From: Ecdyonurus torrentis
Taxonomy: Eukaryota > Arthropoda > Insecta > Ephemeroptera > Heptageniidae
Direction: 5' to 3'
Length of the DNA stretch: 64,000 bases
Assembly: GCA_949318235.1 (NCBI GenBank)
Contig: OX439129.1
Span: 20,415,066 to 20,479,065, forward strand
Shown here: in pieces, positions 11,893-23,310 of the stretch
Position numbering within the stretch: position 1 is the first letter of the stretch
How the letters are laid out: each line of letters starts with the position of its first letter
Position numbers and translations under genes: made by a program
Notes under the pieces: model-generated
Database searches by the model: none
What the model saw: only the letters and a program-made list of their open reading frames with translations
Told to the model about the DNA's origin: nothing

Positions 11893-14444
11893 AAAATAAA
11901 TAAGAATAATAAAAAATAAAAATTTACAATTTGTCAAGATAAAGCAATACTGCATCAAATTTAAGATTCAATTTATCCTGTTGCAATTTTAATTTCTATA
12001 GCATTTCTGATTGACCTTATAAAAAATGTGAATGCCCATAGGTTCAACTACAGGACAGGAAATACTGGTATTCACTAGCAATTTCTTTCAATCATGGTAA
12101 AGTTTAATATGTATTTTAAATGGATATTTTGAAGTTATTAACTTACTTGAGAGGTTCCCCATTGACCGCATGGCAGAGTCTTCTGGGGACGATGCATCAA
12201 GATGACTTTTGACATCTCTGGGAAGTTTCTTCTTGACGTTATTGAGGGCAAGTTCTCCGAGGTGTGATCCCCAAGGAGTGCAGTATGAGTGAGGGATGAA
12301 ACCCTCTTGTCTGCTCTCAGCTATCACATATACCCAGTCGTTCTCGCGATATAATACGTTCACCACCTGCAAACACAAGACAATGTTCAACCACCTGTTG
12401 CTTTGAACGCTAAACTGTGATGTGGAAATTAATGTGTGGGTACTTCATTACCTTACAAGAGAATTAACTTTAGTGTTGTTTGCAAACCCTCTTTTCTTGC
12501 ACCAAAAAATGCGCATTGCATTTGAATAACCATAGGTGATAGTCATTTTAGGAGCAGAAAACTGGGTTAACAAACAGCATTTCAGTGAAAGATAACATTA
12601 GCAGGTCAAATTTAAAAATGAAGAAACAAATTCACACACACATCTTTGGTGCTGTTATCATACAACTTCTTTTCTCTCTATATTAGACCATTACTGGTAT
12701 AACCAAAAATTACTAATATTGGTCCTATTTCTAAAGGTGTTTTCATGTAATGCATAATATGCATTTAGATTATTATTATTATAAATAATAATTGGTATAG
12801 CGCAAGTCAGCCCATTTAAATAAGCAAGCTTAATTTTCCATGGGAAAAAAAGTGGAAAGACCTTAAGATTTTTTTTTCTGTGATAAAAAATTTAATACAG
12901 TACTGTACTACTATATTTATGGTAAATGTACTAGTTATCGGCAGCTTAAGGGTCTTAAGGTTGAAATTCCTACAGTATTGTCGAGAAAAAGCAGACAAAG
13001 CGACACTGCCGCAATTATCGGCACCCCTATTTATCTCGGCCCCCTCTAGTGATAAAAGAGTTTTAAGTAGTGGTATGGCAAGTAGACGGAATTCTAAGAT
13101 GGTTGGTTCTAGTTAAAATCTTGTAAACTTATTATTTTTGCCGTAAAAAGAGCCTGCCGATAACTGCGGCCTGCTGATAACTAGTACATTGACCATACCT
13201 GTTAAAATTAACACACATGTGCACTTGTATGACAGCTGTAACTGTTTGACACATTTTATTGGCTATTTTGTTAGCCATACATACATATAAGAAAAAAGCT
13301 AATCTAGTATTATTCCTAAATAGCTAAATAGTGTAATAAAATGTACATAAACATAAATTATACATACATACACAATACACATAGTACCGTACTGGTATTA
13401 AAATACTGGTAAGACTTACATGTCCTCTTTTAACTTCTAGTTCATCATCAACACAGGGTGTGAAGTCATGAAGCACCACCATCTTACTGTCTGGAGAAAG
13501 TCCATTTTCTTTCTCAATTCCGACCCTTACAAGGGTCTCTATCGAAGCACTACCAGTAATCCGACCCATACCTGGACCCCGCATAACATCTTTATCGCTG
13601 TCATCTGCAATAAGAAATTGATTACATATAATATAACGTAAAATACAATAGGGTGTGTGCGCATGACGTCATTCTGAGTGCTTTTCGATGCTCATCTTGA
13701 GTAATGAATAACATTGCTCAGTATAGGGCATACATGGTTTTTGGCTATTTTCTTTGGAAATTAGCTATTTTTTTGGTTATTATTATTTTTCTTGCATACT
13801 TGAGGTACTAATTCAACCTGTTAACAGCATCAATGCTCTCAAAAAATTCGCGAAGTATTTTTAAACTGGCAAAATGTGTCATTTTCCTATACCAGGCAAT
13901 GTTATTTAGTACTCACTTATGACGTCAACTTTAACATGAATGAAACCACCCTATTAAAAAAAAAAAAAGTTAATTTAATATAAAACAACATAAAAGTATT
14001 ATACCAAGAAGATGACGTAAAAAAATAAGATTGAGGAACCGGCTATAGAACCAATTTGATATAAAACCCCGAGGCTATAAAACTAAAACTCGAATGTGTG
14101 TTGTATAAACTGCATTAACATTCTGGTCATGTTTTTAATAGCCGCTTGGAAAACTTGAAAATTTTAACTATAAATGTCGCAGTATTTTAGTTTCAAACAA
14201 AAATATTTTGTATATTGACAAATATTATTTAAATTTAATTCAGTAACGAAAATGTAAAGTCGAACAGCAAATTAAATTCCTAAAGTTTACTTGATTATAG
14301 GCTTCGCTTCCTACTTTCGAAAACATCAATATTTTAGACACATTTTTATAATTTCAAGTGTTTAAGATATCTAAATGAATATATCATATACTTACTTTTC
14401 TTCTTTTTACCTCTTCGTATTCTTACAGGGCACAGGAAGGCCAT
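10101..14444 (-). CDS. Dlish: Three-SH3 adaptor protein resembling Dlish/vamana
   Basis: Complete 372-residue gene. Coding exons in transcript order: 14444-14396, 13604-13420, 12366-12147, 11753-11578, 11349-11160, 10873-10740, 10265-10101 (stop TGA); phases agree throughout. The start MAFLCPVRIRRGKKKK is a basic N-terminus. SH3-1 spans about residues 58-107 (MVVLHDFTPCVDDELEVKRG, then YRENDWVYV and EGFIPHSYC). A Ser/Gln-rich linker spans about 130-210. SH3-2 spans about 214-272 (IVLYTFIARDENDVSVERGE, DPDWYWI, GQEGFVPSGFV). SH3-3 spans about 310-365 (ELVMLYDYKAQAPDDL, DGWLWAYAP, YGFIPKAYA). In Drosophila, Dlish binds Fat, Dachs and the palmitoyltransferase Approximated at the cell cortex, restraining Hippo signalling and setting polarity. 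The match is from memory of that protein. No frame breaks were seen. Confidence 0.92.
12474..12576. repeat. Possible ~100-bp inverted-repeat remnant in SH3 adaptor intron
   Basis: TGTTTGCAAACCCTC at the left and the inverse GGGTTAACAAACA at the right, with TTTTCTTGC and GCAGAAAAC also mirrored. The left end resembles a lone stretch near 16283-16312. Weakly supported. Confidence 0.4.
12920..13195. mobile_element. 276-bp MITE with TA target-site duplication (pogo/Tc1-mariner-like)
   Basis: Ends are inverted copies: left TGGTAAATGTACTAGTTATC, right GATAACTAGTACATTGACCA, flanked by TA on both sides. The motif GTTATCGGC or its inverse recurs below both termini, as in pogo/Tigger-like ends. It sits in the intron between the first and second halves of SH3-1. 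No transposase frame. Confidence 0.75.
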
Positions 14445-14529
14445 TTTTTAACAATAAATACATGCATAATTTAACAAAACTCAGCCACCGTAGCCATGTC
14501 ACTTCTCGAACTACAATTTTTTTTCCTAC

Positions 14530-14539
14530 TGCGCATGCG
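14530..14539. promoter_or_regulatory. NRF1-like palindrome TGCGCATGCG upstream of the SH3 adaptor start
   Basis: Lies about 86 bp upstream of the minus-strand ATG at 14444. It matches the core NRF1/EWG consensus (GCGCATGCGC) in all but the last base. A housekeeping-type TATA-less promoter here is inference. Confidence 0.4.
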
Positions 14540-14798
14540 TAAAAAATTGAACCTGTTGTGTCTATGGCGGCATTACTTTTAAAAGTTCTAAAATTAGGTG
14601 ACCGTGATTTTGTTTTGATGCTGCTTCACGTAATTAACGATTTTAAAAATCTTAGAAATCACGAGTAAAAAAAAACTACAACGTAATAAATTTAAAAAAA
14701 AAAGTAAATAAAAAAAAGTTGAGTGTGTTATAGAGAAACATAAAATTTATATTAAAAATAACATTTTACAAAAGTATATGTTTTACAAATATGTATAT

Positions 14799-15937
14799 TT
14801 AGGCAACAACAGATACTGGAAGATGAGCTCCCACGGGACGGAATCCTGCTGCGTCAGCAACGTAAGAGAGAGTGATTGGGATTCCCTCAGGACTTGTGTA
14901 GGAAATTGTGCCTTCCTTGATCAAAACTTCACCATCTCCCTCGAAGTTAGGAATGAGACGTCCAGATTCAACCACTTTGATACCATCTCCAGTCTTGTAA
15001 CTGCGAAATTGATGAGATTTTAGTTTTGTTATTATATGAATAATTTTGCAGAAAGAAAATAATATAAAATTTGCAATTTGGAGACAATCAATTTTGATTA
15101 TTAAAATTAAATAGTCCATTAAAAAATTAACTAATTTTTACTTGAAAAACAACTCTGAACTACATTTATTATGATCAATTTTTGTTATTGCTTTTATTGA
15201 TTAAAAAAAGGTCACTTTAGAAGTTGTGTATATACCAAGTATTCTGACTGAATTATTTCTCACTACAATAACATAATATGTATTTAAATAGCAATCGTGA
15301 CCTCTCTCGCAACAATGTAAAAAAGTATAGAAATTTCTTATTGGGGTGGAATAAAATACTCGGGAAATTCTAGTGTACTTTAATAATAGCCTTTATCCAT
15401 CTAAAGTCTTTCAGCTATAGCCTTTTTGAGCTATTGGTTTCGTTTTCTTTGTTCAAATAATAATTACTTGTTTATACTCACTCCAAGTTATACTGTCCAG
15501 CGAAGTCGCGAACTTCTTTCCTCTCCAAAATTGGGATGAAGTCTTGGGCGCAGGCAGCGGCCACCAGCATAAGCAAAACAACAGCCTACGCAAACACATA
15601 CAGAGCAATAAATAATAAAATAGGTGACAAAGAGCTTTTTTGAGTTATATACTCAGCTAGAGAAGCGCTCCTATTTAATTTAAAAACAATAAATATAGTT
15701 ATTCCTTATTCCATTCCATATAATATTCCATATATATGTGTGTGCGTGTATAAGTTTTTTTTTTTTTTTTACATATACAAACATTATACGTTACAAACAT
15801 ATACATAGGTAGTTAGGTAGTCACTAAAAAAGGTTTTAGATTGTATTATTCATTATCTAAGTTGAAACTCATGAAGCAATTTTAGAAAAATAAAAATTAG
15901 AAATAATCCCAATAACAATAATACTCACGGTATTCAT
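14799..15937 (-). CDS. RR-1 cuticle protein A (104 aa)
   Basis: Exons 15937-15929, 15585-15482, 15000-14799 (stop TAA). Secreted structural protein of the chitinous exoskeleton. A signal peptide of about 16 residues (MNTAVVLLMLVAAACA) is split after Thr3 by intron 1, the usual layout for arthropod cuticle genes. The rest is one Rebers-Riddiford RR-1 region: DYKTGDGIKVVESG, SYTSPEGIPITLSYVAD, GFRPVGAHLP, ending VSVVA. The family is established; RR-1 proteins bind chitin and are usual in flexible or calcifying cuticle. With gene B it forms a subclass with IPNFEGDGEVLIKEG where the others have VLNNEGD. Intron 2 splits an Asp codon (GA|T). A TATA-like TATTTAAA lies at 15992-15999. No AATAAA was found just downstream. 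Confidence 0.95.
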
Positions 15938-18634
15938 GATGAATTGGTGATCGAGAGGAGAACAGTGATGTCCACATGAACACCGTGTCAGTTTAAATAC
16001 TTGAGAGTCACGCCTGCAGCTGTCACTTGGTGACCATCAATACATACATCACTCTCTTACTTTCACCCTCAGTATACTTCACAACAATAAACATACATCG
16101 CAATCATAACAAGTACTTCATAGTTGCTATATTTATTTTTTAACGAATAATCAAGATTATAAGAATTTCAATTAGGTACAATTTTAAGAAAGATTTGACA
16201 AAATTAGTTTCTATCTGTAAATTAAATTTCCTATAAATATTTTAAAATTGAAACAGATAAGATAATAATTAATAGTAGAGTGTTATTCGTAAACCCTGTT
16301 TTCTTGCACAAAAAAAAATACGAAAAAAAAAAACGTAATTCCATTTTTAAAAAAGGGGTTTTTGGTTTTGGCCATTGTTAATTGATTGATCTTTTTATTT
16401 TAAATATATCCCGTAAAATGCTTTCAGACAGCAGCCATTAATATTTTATTTTTATTTTATTTAACTCATATAGTACACTTTACATAAATTTATGAGGTCC
16501 ATTCTGTTACTACGCTTCAGAGAGCTATTTGCTCGTGTTGAAGCTATATCATATTACATATTGATTGAAAAATAGGATCTCATTGCACCCTAACTGCGAA
16601 GTATAACTTTAAGTATTTTTGTTTATTTATTTCGTTATGGGTCACGGGTTGGAATATTTGAAGTTTATATAAACGTATAAACATAAATAAAATAAATATA
16701 TATTATATATTTAAACATATATATAATATATTTTATATATAAATATAAATGTATTTTGAATAAGGGGTAAATATTATATCACATGTTAGCTAGCTTGAAT
16801 TAATTTGCTTGACTATACATTTTTTTAACTTACTTATTTTCTGTGAGCTATTAAAGACATAACAATTTCTTATACATTATATAACGTAGCATTTATATTA
16901 TACTGTATAGTGTGTGTGTCCATCATTGATAATATCGGTCATTGTTGAGAATCTACCTTTTTCATTTAAATAGGTCGTGAAATGCCATTAGATAGCCATT
17001 AATTGCGTCAGGACTTAAAGCATACTATATTTACGGCTTCTCAAACCGTTAATATAGTTTGCTTTAGTCAGGACTATTATACGGAGCTTGCGCAATAGTC
17101 TCATTGCGCTCTAACTTCAAATTATAACTCCCAAGTTAAATAGATTTATTGACATAAATATGCTTTTATTGGTCATGCACTGTACATACTTTGCATACAA
17201 AATTAACTTCTTGCCTTTTTTACTCTGTAAGGCAAAAGACGTTAATTTTTAAGACAGAGTATAGTGTACTGTGCATACATAGGAGCCTGGAAAATAATAC
17301 TTTAACGTTCAAGAATAAGTAAAAGATAGTTTATTATTTTTTTTTTCAAGCATAAGCATATATTAAATATTATTTAATCAGTGGTGGCAGTAACCTGGAC
17401 ATTTCAGGACTTGTCCCGACAATAAAACTTAATTAATTATATATCATAGAACTTAAAATACCCTTTTTGGAGGCAGTGAGGCGGGATGTTGCAAGTCTAA
17501 TCCCGGCAAACAAATTGTAATTAACATTTGGCTTATATAACTTTCTCTCTTTTTCCCCATAAACTAAAAACCAATTCTACCTTTGTCCCCTGCCTTTGGC
17601 TTGAATATAGTGGTACGTTATTTTAGTATTATTTATTAATATTATTATATTAAAAAAAAGACTAGGTTTTTGAAATTATAACTATGAATTTCGTTTTAAA
17701 GACAATGCATTTATTGTTTTGATGAACCGACGTAACTGGTGTAGACAAAAAATTATGTAAAAATTAAGTTCTGTTTTCGGCCTAAGTCAGTTATTTACTT
17801 CATTATTTTCCATATTATGAAACATTCTCAGGGGTAACAATTTCAAATGATCATTCTAAAAAAATTATGGCTTCGTGTTTACAAGTTAAACCAAGTACTA
17901 TCTTTACGGCTAAATTTGTTTGTAACAATTTTTATTTACCTATATTTTTCCCCCCTGTACAGTACACATATAAAAGGTGATACTTTTTTTGAGGTAGATA
18001 TGCGCTTGATTTAAATGGTAAAATATACTGTACTCTCTGTACTTATCACAATCGTGTGTGCTGTACTGTACAACATAATATAATATAGCACCTACCAAAA
18101 CTAAATAAACTCGATCAACTCTTTATTATTACAATTTGGTATTAAAAGTTAAAATATGATCTGCTGATGCGAGTAACGTATAAAAATAGTACAGGCATGA
18201 AAATTCAGAGGACCATGTAAGTGGGTTTGTACTTTTTTTGACCTCTAATAAAAACTATTTATTATTATTATTCATTTTAATTCATAACGATAATTAATAT
18301 ATAGCTCTAAATTGCCCATTTCAAATGGCAATTCATGGTTAAAGAAACGATTATTTAAGAATGGAACAATCATTAAATCTCTTATGTATAGTAAAATAAT
18401 AGTGAGTGAAATTTATTTTAGTTTTTATTATTATATTATTGCTTTAAATTTTACAATGTAATAAACTGTAATAAGTAATAACATAATCAACATTATACTG
18501 AATGATTTTTTCCTTTGATTTTTTTTTAACGTAAATCATGATTAAATAATAACTCCAGGAAATTGTTATGGCTTCATTACTTTATTTCAACAACAAAACT
18601 TTATGTACAACTTGTGAAGGGATTGAGTTAAAGT
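15938..18634. other. Intergenic region between cuticle genes A and B
   Basis: AT-rich. It holds the gene A promoter at its left edge and two imperfect hairpins: a 17-bp stem of the type GCATACTATATTTACGG (about 17020-17062), and a foldback at about 17175-17285. Two weakly similar stretches (near 16580-16615 and 17095-17135) may be an old repeat. No exon was seen. Confidence 0.55.
15992..15999 (-). promoter_or_regulatory. TATA-like box of cuticle gene A
   Basis: Reads TATTTAAA on the minus strand, 55 bp upstream of the ATG, in the same relative place as in the other seven cuticle genes. Confidence 0.55.
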
Positions 18635-19456
18635 TTAGGCTACGACAGATACTGGAAGATGATCTCCAACGGGACGGAATCCAAATGCGTCAGCGACGTA
18701 AGATAGAGTGATGGGGATTCCTTCGGGGCTGGTGTAGCTGACTGTGCCTTCCTTGATCAGAACTTCACCATCTCCCTCGAAGTTAGGGATGAGACGTCCA
18801 GATTCAACCATGCGGATGCCATCACCAGTCACGTATCTGTAGACAATTTCATGATTTTACCACGTGTATAAATAAATAATTTACATCACTCTCTGTACTG
18901 GTCAGTTATAACATAGTGTATAATGGTTATATAATAATATTTACTTATATAATATTTAAAAAGTTTTTATAGGGGGAGGGGAGACATGCCTGGAAGATTT
19001 TGAATTGTGATCATTAATTACTACTTTCAAGTCTTTGTTACAAATACACAGCACTATTAACATTTATTTTTTAAAGTAATTATTAATTAATTTTAATGTT
19101 ATGCAATTTATAATCATTCTGATTGAGATCATTTTTATTGTCAATTGTAAATAATACTTTACTTATTAAGTTTATAGGAGTAAGTAATAAAATGTTTAAA
19201 TTGTATGTTGACTTACTCGAGATTGAATTGTCCTGAGAAGTCCCTGGTCTCAGTTCTGCTCAACACAGGGATGAAATTCTGGGGCATGGCGCATGCAGCG
19301 GCCACCAACATCAGCACCAACACAGCCTGAAATACGCAATGTCAATAATTAGGTACATGCTTTTAATTTTAACGATAAAGTAACTATCTGACATTATAAT
19401 GTAATTATGATGTAAAACATTATAATGTAAAACATATTGATTTTCAACTTTTTCTT

Positions 19457-19538
<82 letters not shown>

Positions 19539-19612
19539 TTTGAACAAAAGAAAAACACTGACAATAAAGATAAAAACAATATTTTACAGAATACTATACT
19601 TACGGAGTTCAT
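18635..19612 (-). CDS. RR-1 cuticle protein B (106 aa)
   Basis: Exons 19612-19604, 19326-19217, 18836-18635 (stop TAA). Signal peptide MNSAVLVLMLVAAACA, then MPQNFIPVLSRTETRDFSGQ, then the RR-1 region (EYVTGDGIRMVESGRL, SYTSPEGIPITLSYVAD, GFRPVGDHLP, VSVVA). It is a secreted cuticle component. Exon 3 is 202 bp, as in all eight copies, and intron 2 is in the same phase. It is closest to gene A through the IPNFEGDGEVLIKEG segment but has the MPQN insertion of genes D and E, so it is intermediate. TATATAAA at 19672-19679; AATAAA (minus strand) at 18586-18581. Intron 1 holds a long (TC)n tract. Confidence 0.95.
19460..19535. repeat. (TC)n microsatellite in intron 1 of cuticle gene B
   Basis: Uninterrupted TC dinucleotides for about 75 bp. 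The Arg-Glu frame on the opposite strand is an artefact. Confidence 0.95.
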
Positions 19613-19671
19613 GATTGAAGTTTGATTGTTGCTAAGGAAGCGACTGATGATAGTTGCACCGCCACCTTCAG

Positions 19672-19679
19672 TTTATATA
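19672..19679 (-). promoter_or_regulatory. TATA box of cuticle gene B
   Basis: TATATAAA on the minus strand, 60 bp upstream of the ATG. Confidence 0.65.
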
Positions 19680-19887
19680 CTCGATCGCTCTTGTATATAT
19701 GTTATGGTTCTCAATGTCAAATGTACTTTCCCCTTCGCTTCACAACCCCATGCACCAAGAATAATATTTTGTTACACCTCTGTCGCAACCATATAGGAGG
19801 ACTTAAACCTAATTAAAATAATTAATATTTAAACAAAATATTACGCCAAGGATCATTTAAATCAGTTATCAAGCAAGGAACTTGATC

Positions 19888-19994
<107 letters not shown>

Positions 19995-20292
19995 AAAGAA
20001 AGGTTATTGTCACTAATTTTAAAAAGCAAAAATTAAAACTTATTTTGTTCATGAAAGTAAATCATTACATATATACATATATAAACAAAAATTAAAAAAT
20101 ATATTGTATATAAATATAAAATCATGTCACATTTTTATCTTTATCGCTCCAAACAATGAATTGTACTGCACGAATGCCACACTTGAGATTATATTTAGAT
20201 CTTTTTGAATTATTAGCTATCGTATAGAAATGTAAGTTGAGACAAAAATATATAACTCCTGTACCTCATCCAGATATCATTTCAAATTTGCA

Positions 20293-20560
20293 GGTGTTGC
20301 TCCTGAACTATATATAATTGCATTCATAGTTGTATGACATACTGAACTGACCTTTTCAATAGTTTATGTATTATATATGTACACAAAATGTGTAAATTGT
20401 TTAAGGTGTTACCATTCTTTATTATATGGTGTTACTCTTGAACTATATACAATTGCATTCATAGTTGTATGACATATATATACTAAACTGACCTTTTCAA
20501 AATAGTATATTATGTATTATAGTATACACACAATTGTGTAAATTTTGTAATTTTACCATA
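20293..20560. repeat. Two-copy tandem duplication, ~135-bp period
   Basis: GGTGTTGCTCCTGAACTATA at 20293 recurs as GGTGTTACTCTTGAACTATA at 20428. Both are followed by ATTGCATTCATAGTTGTATG and by CTGACCTTTTCAA. Diverged by substitutions and short indels. Confidence 0.85.
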
Positions 20561-20716
20561 AAAAATCAACCAAAAAATTTACATTTCATGTTTTATTTAT
20601 TGAACACATAAACTAATCAAATATAAAAGTTTCATATGATCTTATAATTTTACAGATTCAGAGAACATTTGTATAGCTCGTGTCGAATCAAAAATATAAT
20701 TGAGAAAATAAAAAGG

Positions 20717-20749
<33 letters not shown>

Positions 20750-22184
20750 GAAGAAAAAAAAATGAAACTATATCTTTAACATAAAACATGTTTTAATCGA
20801 TGAAACTAAAATGGGACTTAAATTTCGTTACTCTGGAAAAATATATTTTCACAATCAAGTGTACAGTATAAGTACACACAGTTTAAGTGTGAGTCGAGAT
20901 TGATGATAATTATATCAATTATCTCATCATACATTCAATCTACAAGTAGTATTATATTATTATAAATATAATGTAATCAATAGACATCCGCGATTGGACT
21001 TTGCTGCAAGTTATGGCAGTGACCTTGCAAGGTGACCATCTTAGCTTCTTAATAATAAGACATAATATACTATTTGATCAATAGTATTTACAAATAGCCA
21101 GTTAGAATAATTTATATAAATAAATATGCATGAATATGAAAATATTTACATATGCATGCTGTTATAAAAAAAAAAAGTTCAGAAAATTTTGTGAAAATAT
21201 ATATAATAAATTACATAACAAAAATCATATCAAAATAAGTGTGACTAGCAGACCATCAGGCTACAAACATTTACATAAGTATGAGTAAATATGTATTATA
21301 CCCTGATTACAAGTTATAGGATATATAGGTGAAAAATTTAGCGTTACATGATATTTTTTTCTCAGTTTGTTGTATAATACAAAGAGGTGATTAGTTTTTT
21401 TTTTTTTTTTTTTTTATTATAATATGTCTATAATGTCTATTACTTAAAATTCATTTTAAAGGTTAAATATCATGCTTAAATAAGAAGCTAAAAATGTATA
21501 AGCCTCTCTTCTCTATACATATAGTTCCCTTTAATATAGGCCGTTTGATTATTTCCAAAATTATTGCAGTTTTAAAATGCTTTTACAAATGTATTGTCTT
21601 TAAAATTTTCCTCTCTATAAAGTAATAATACCAATAAAATAAAGCCAAAAGAAAGATTACATATTATAGACATTAAAACGTAAAATGAGTTTTGATTAAT
21701 ATTGTATCGAATATCAAATTTTTTCACATGATTGTTGAAACATGTGTGTTGCCCCATAATAATAGCAATTAAACCATAATCATATCCTAATCTTATGCAT
21801 GTTGCCAACATATACCAATTTAACATAAAAAAAAAGTACAAAAAGTCAAATACCAAATCAAGGTAAATCAATCAAAAATGTATAAATGAAAATTTTCATA
21901 TATATACATGTAAAAATATTAATAATAATAATAAAAAAAATAATTTATATATATATATATATACACACAAAAAAAAATAATAATAATAAAATTTATTAAT
22001 CAATTAAAATAATTTTTTACTTATATGGTCACCTGGTTATTTTAACCCTCAGGTCAATCCTGCAAGCCAGGATATAGTTATCAAAAAAAAAATTGTTATA
22101 AAAATAAGTGTAAAAAAAATAATACGTGCACTTCAAAATAATAATTAATTAATTAATTAATTACCAGCATATTCAATGAGTATT

Positions 22185-22301
<117 letters not shown>

Positions 22302-22428
22302 TTGGTATATAAATTATTTTCCTTTCATGACAATGTATATAATTTTAGAGAAAAATAACATCATTTTTCTGTATCAAAATATATTTTGACACTGCGTTTG
22401 TTATTTAAGTTTGAAGGTTCGAGCCAGG

Positions 22429-22436
22429 TATATAAA
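22429..22436 (+). promoter_or_regulatory. TATA box of cuticle gene C
   Basis: TATATAAA followed by AG, 70 bp upstream of the ATG at 22506. Confidence 0.7.
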
Positions 22437-22505
22437 AGAACGCAGTGATTTGTGATTCTATGCACTTTCTCTCTAGATACGAGACAATCAAAAACACATT
22501 CAAAC

Positions 22506-23310
22506 ATGAAGATCGTAAGTAGCATTATAGATTTTTTTTTTTATTTTTTTTTTAATTACCTAAAAATTGTAGTATTTTAGCATGTAATAAATATCTTTAC
22601 CAATAATTAAAGAACAAAAAAACAAACTTCAAATTAGTTATAACAAAATGTTGATTCTTTTACTATATAGTATTTATGTTTTTCACAATTGTATAATAGT
22701 ACTTTCCTAATTTTGTTACGTAATTTAATAAAATAATTATTTATTTAATAATTTCTTCTATTGTTTGTCTAGCATATAAAAATACAGCTTCTTATCATAT
22801 TTTTAATAATACTAATATACTATTAATTGATACTGTTGAATTGAAACATGAATTATAGTCCTACTAATGTGTCAATGGTTTTGCCAGGCAATTGTTGCTC
22901 TGATGTTGGTGGCCGCTACCTGCGCCTTGCCCCAAAAATTCATGGATGTTATCCCAGTGTTGAGCAGGACTGAGACTCGTGACAGCTCTGGACAATTCAT
23001 GCTCGAGTAAGTTTTACAAGCATGAAGCTTTGATGTAAGCGAATGATGTACATACGCATATTGTTCACCATTTTAATTGTTAACTTTTGTTTGTGTGGTG
23101 CGTTATAGTTACGTGACCGGAGATGGCATCCAGTACCGCGAGACCGGACGTCTTGTGTTGAACAACGAGGGTGATGACTACGTTCTGATCAAGGAAGGCA
23201 CCGTCAGCTACACCAGCCCCGAGGGAATCCCCATCACCCTCTCTTACGTCGCTGACAAGGATGGATTCAGACCCGTTGGCACTCATCTCCCAGTATCTGT
23301 TGTCGCATAA
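22506..23310 (+). CDS. RR-1 cuticle protein C (109 aa), the only plus-strand copy
   Basis: Exons 22506-22514, 22888-23006, 23109-23310. Signal peptide MKIAIVALMLVAATCA, then LPQKFMDVIPVLSRTETRDS and the RR-1 region (DYVTGDGIQYRETGRL, LVLNNEGDDYVLIKEGTVSY, TSPEGIPITLSYVADKDGF, RPVGTHLPVSVVA). Secreted exoskeleton protein. The exon 3 product is identical to that of genes F, G and H, whereas exons 1-2 differ from theirs; exon 2 is 119 bp, as in D and E. AATAAA at 23336-23341, 26 bp after the stop. The gene is divergent from B and convergent with D, so an inversion accompanied the array's growth. Confidence 0.96.
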
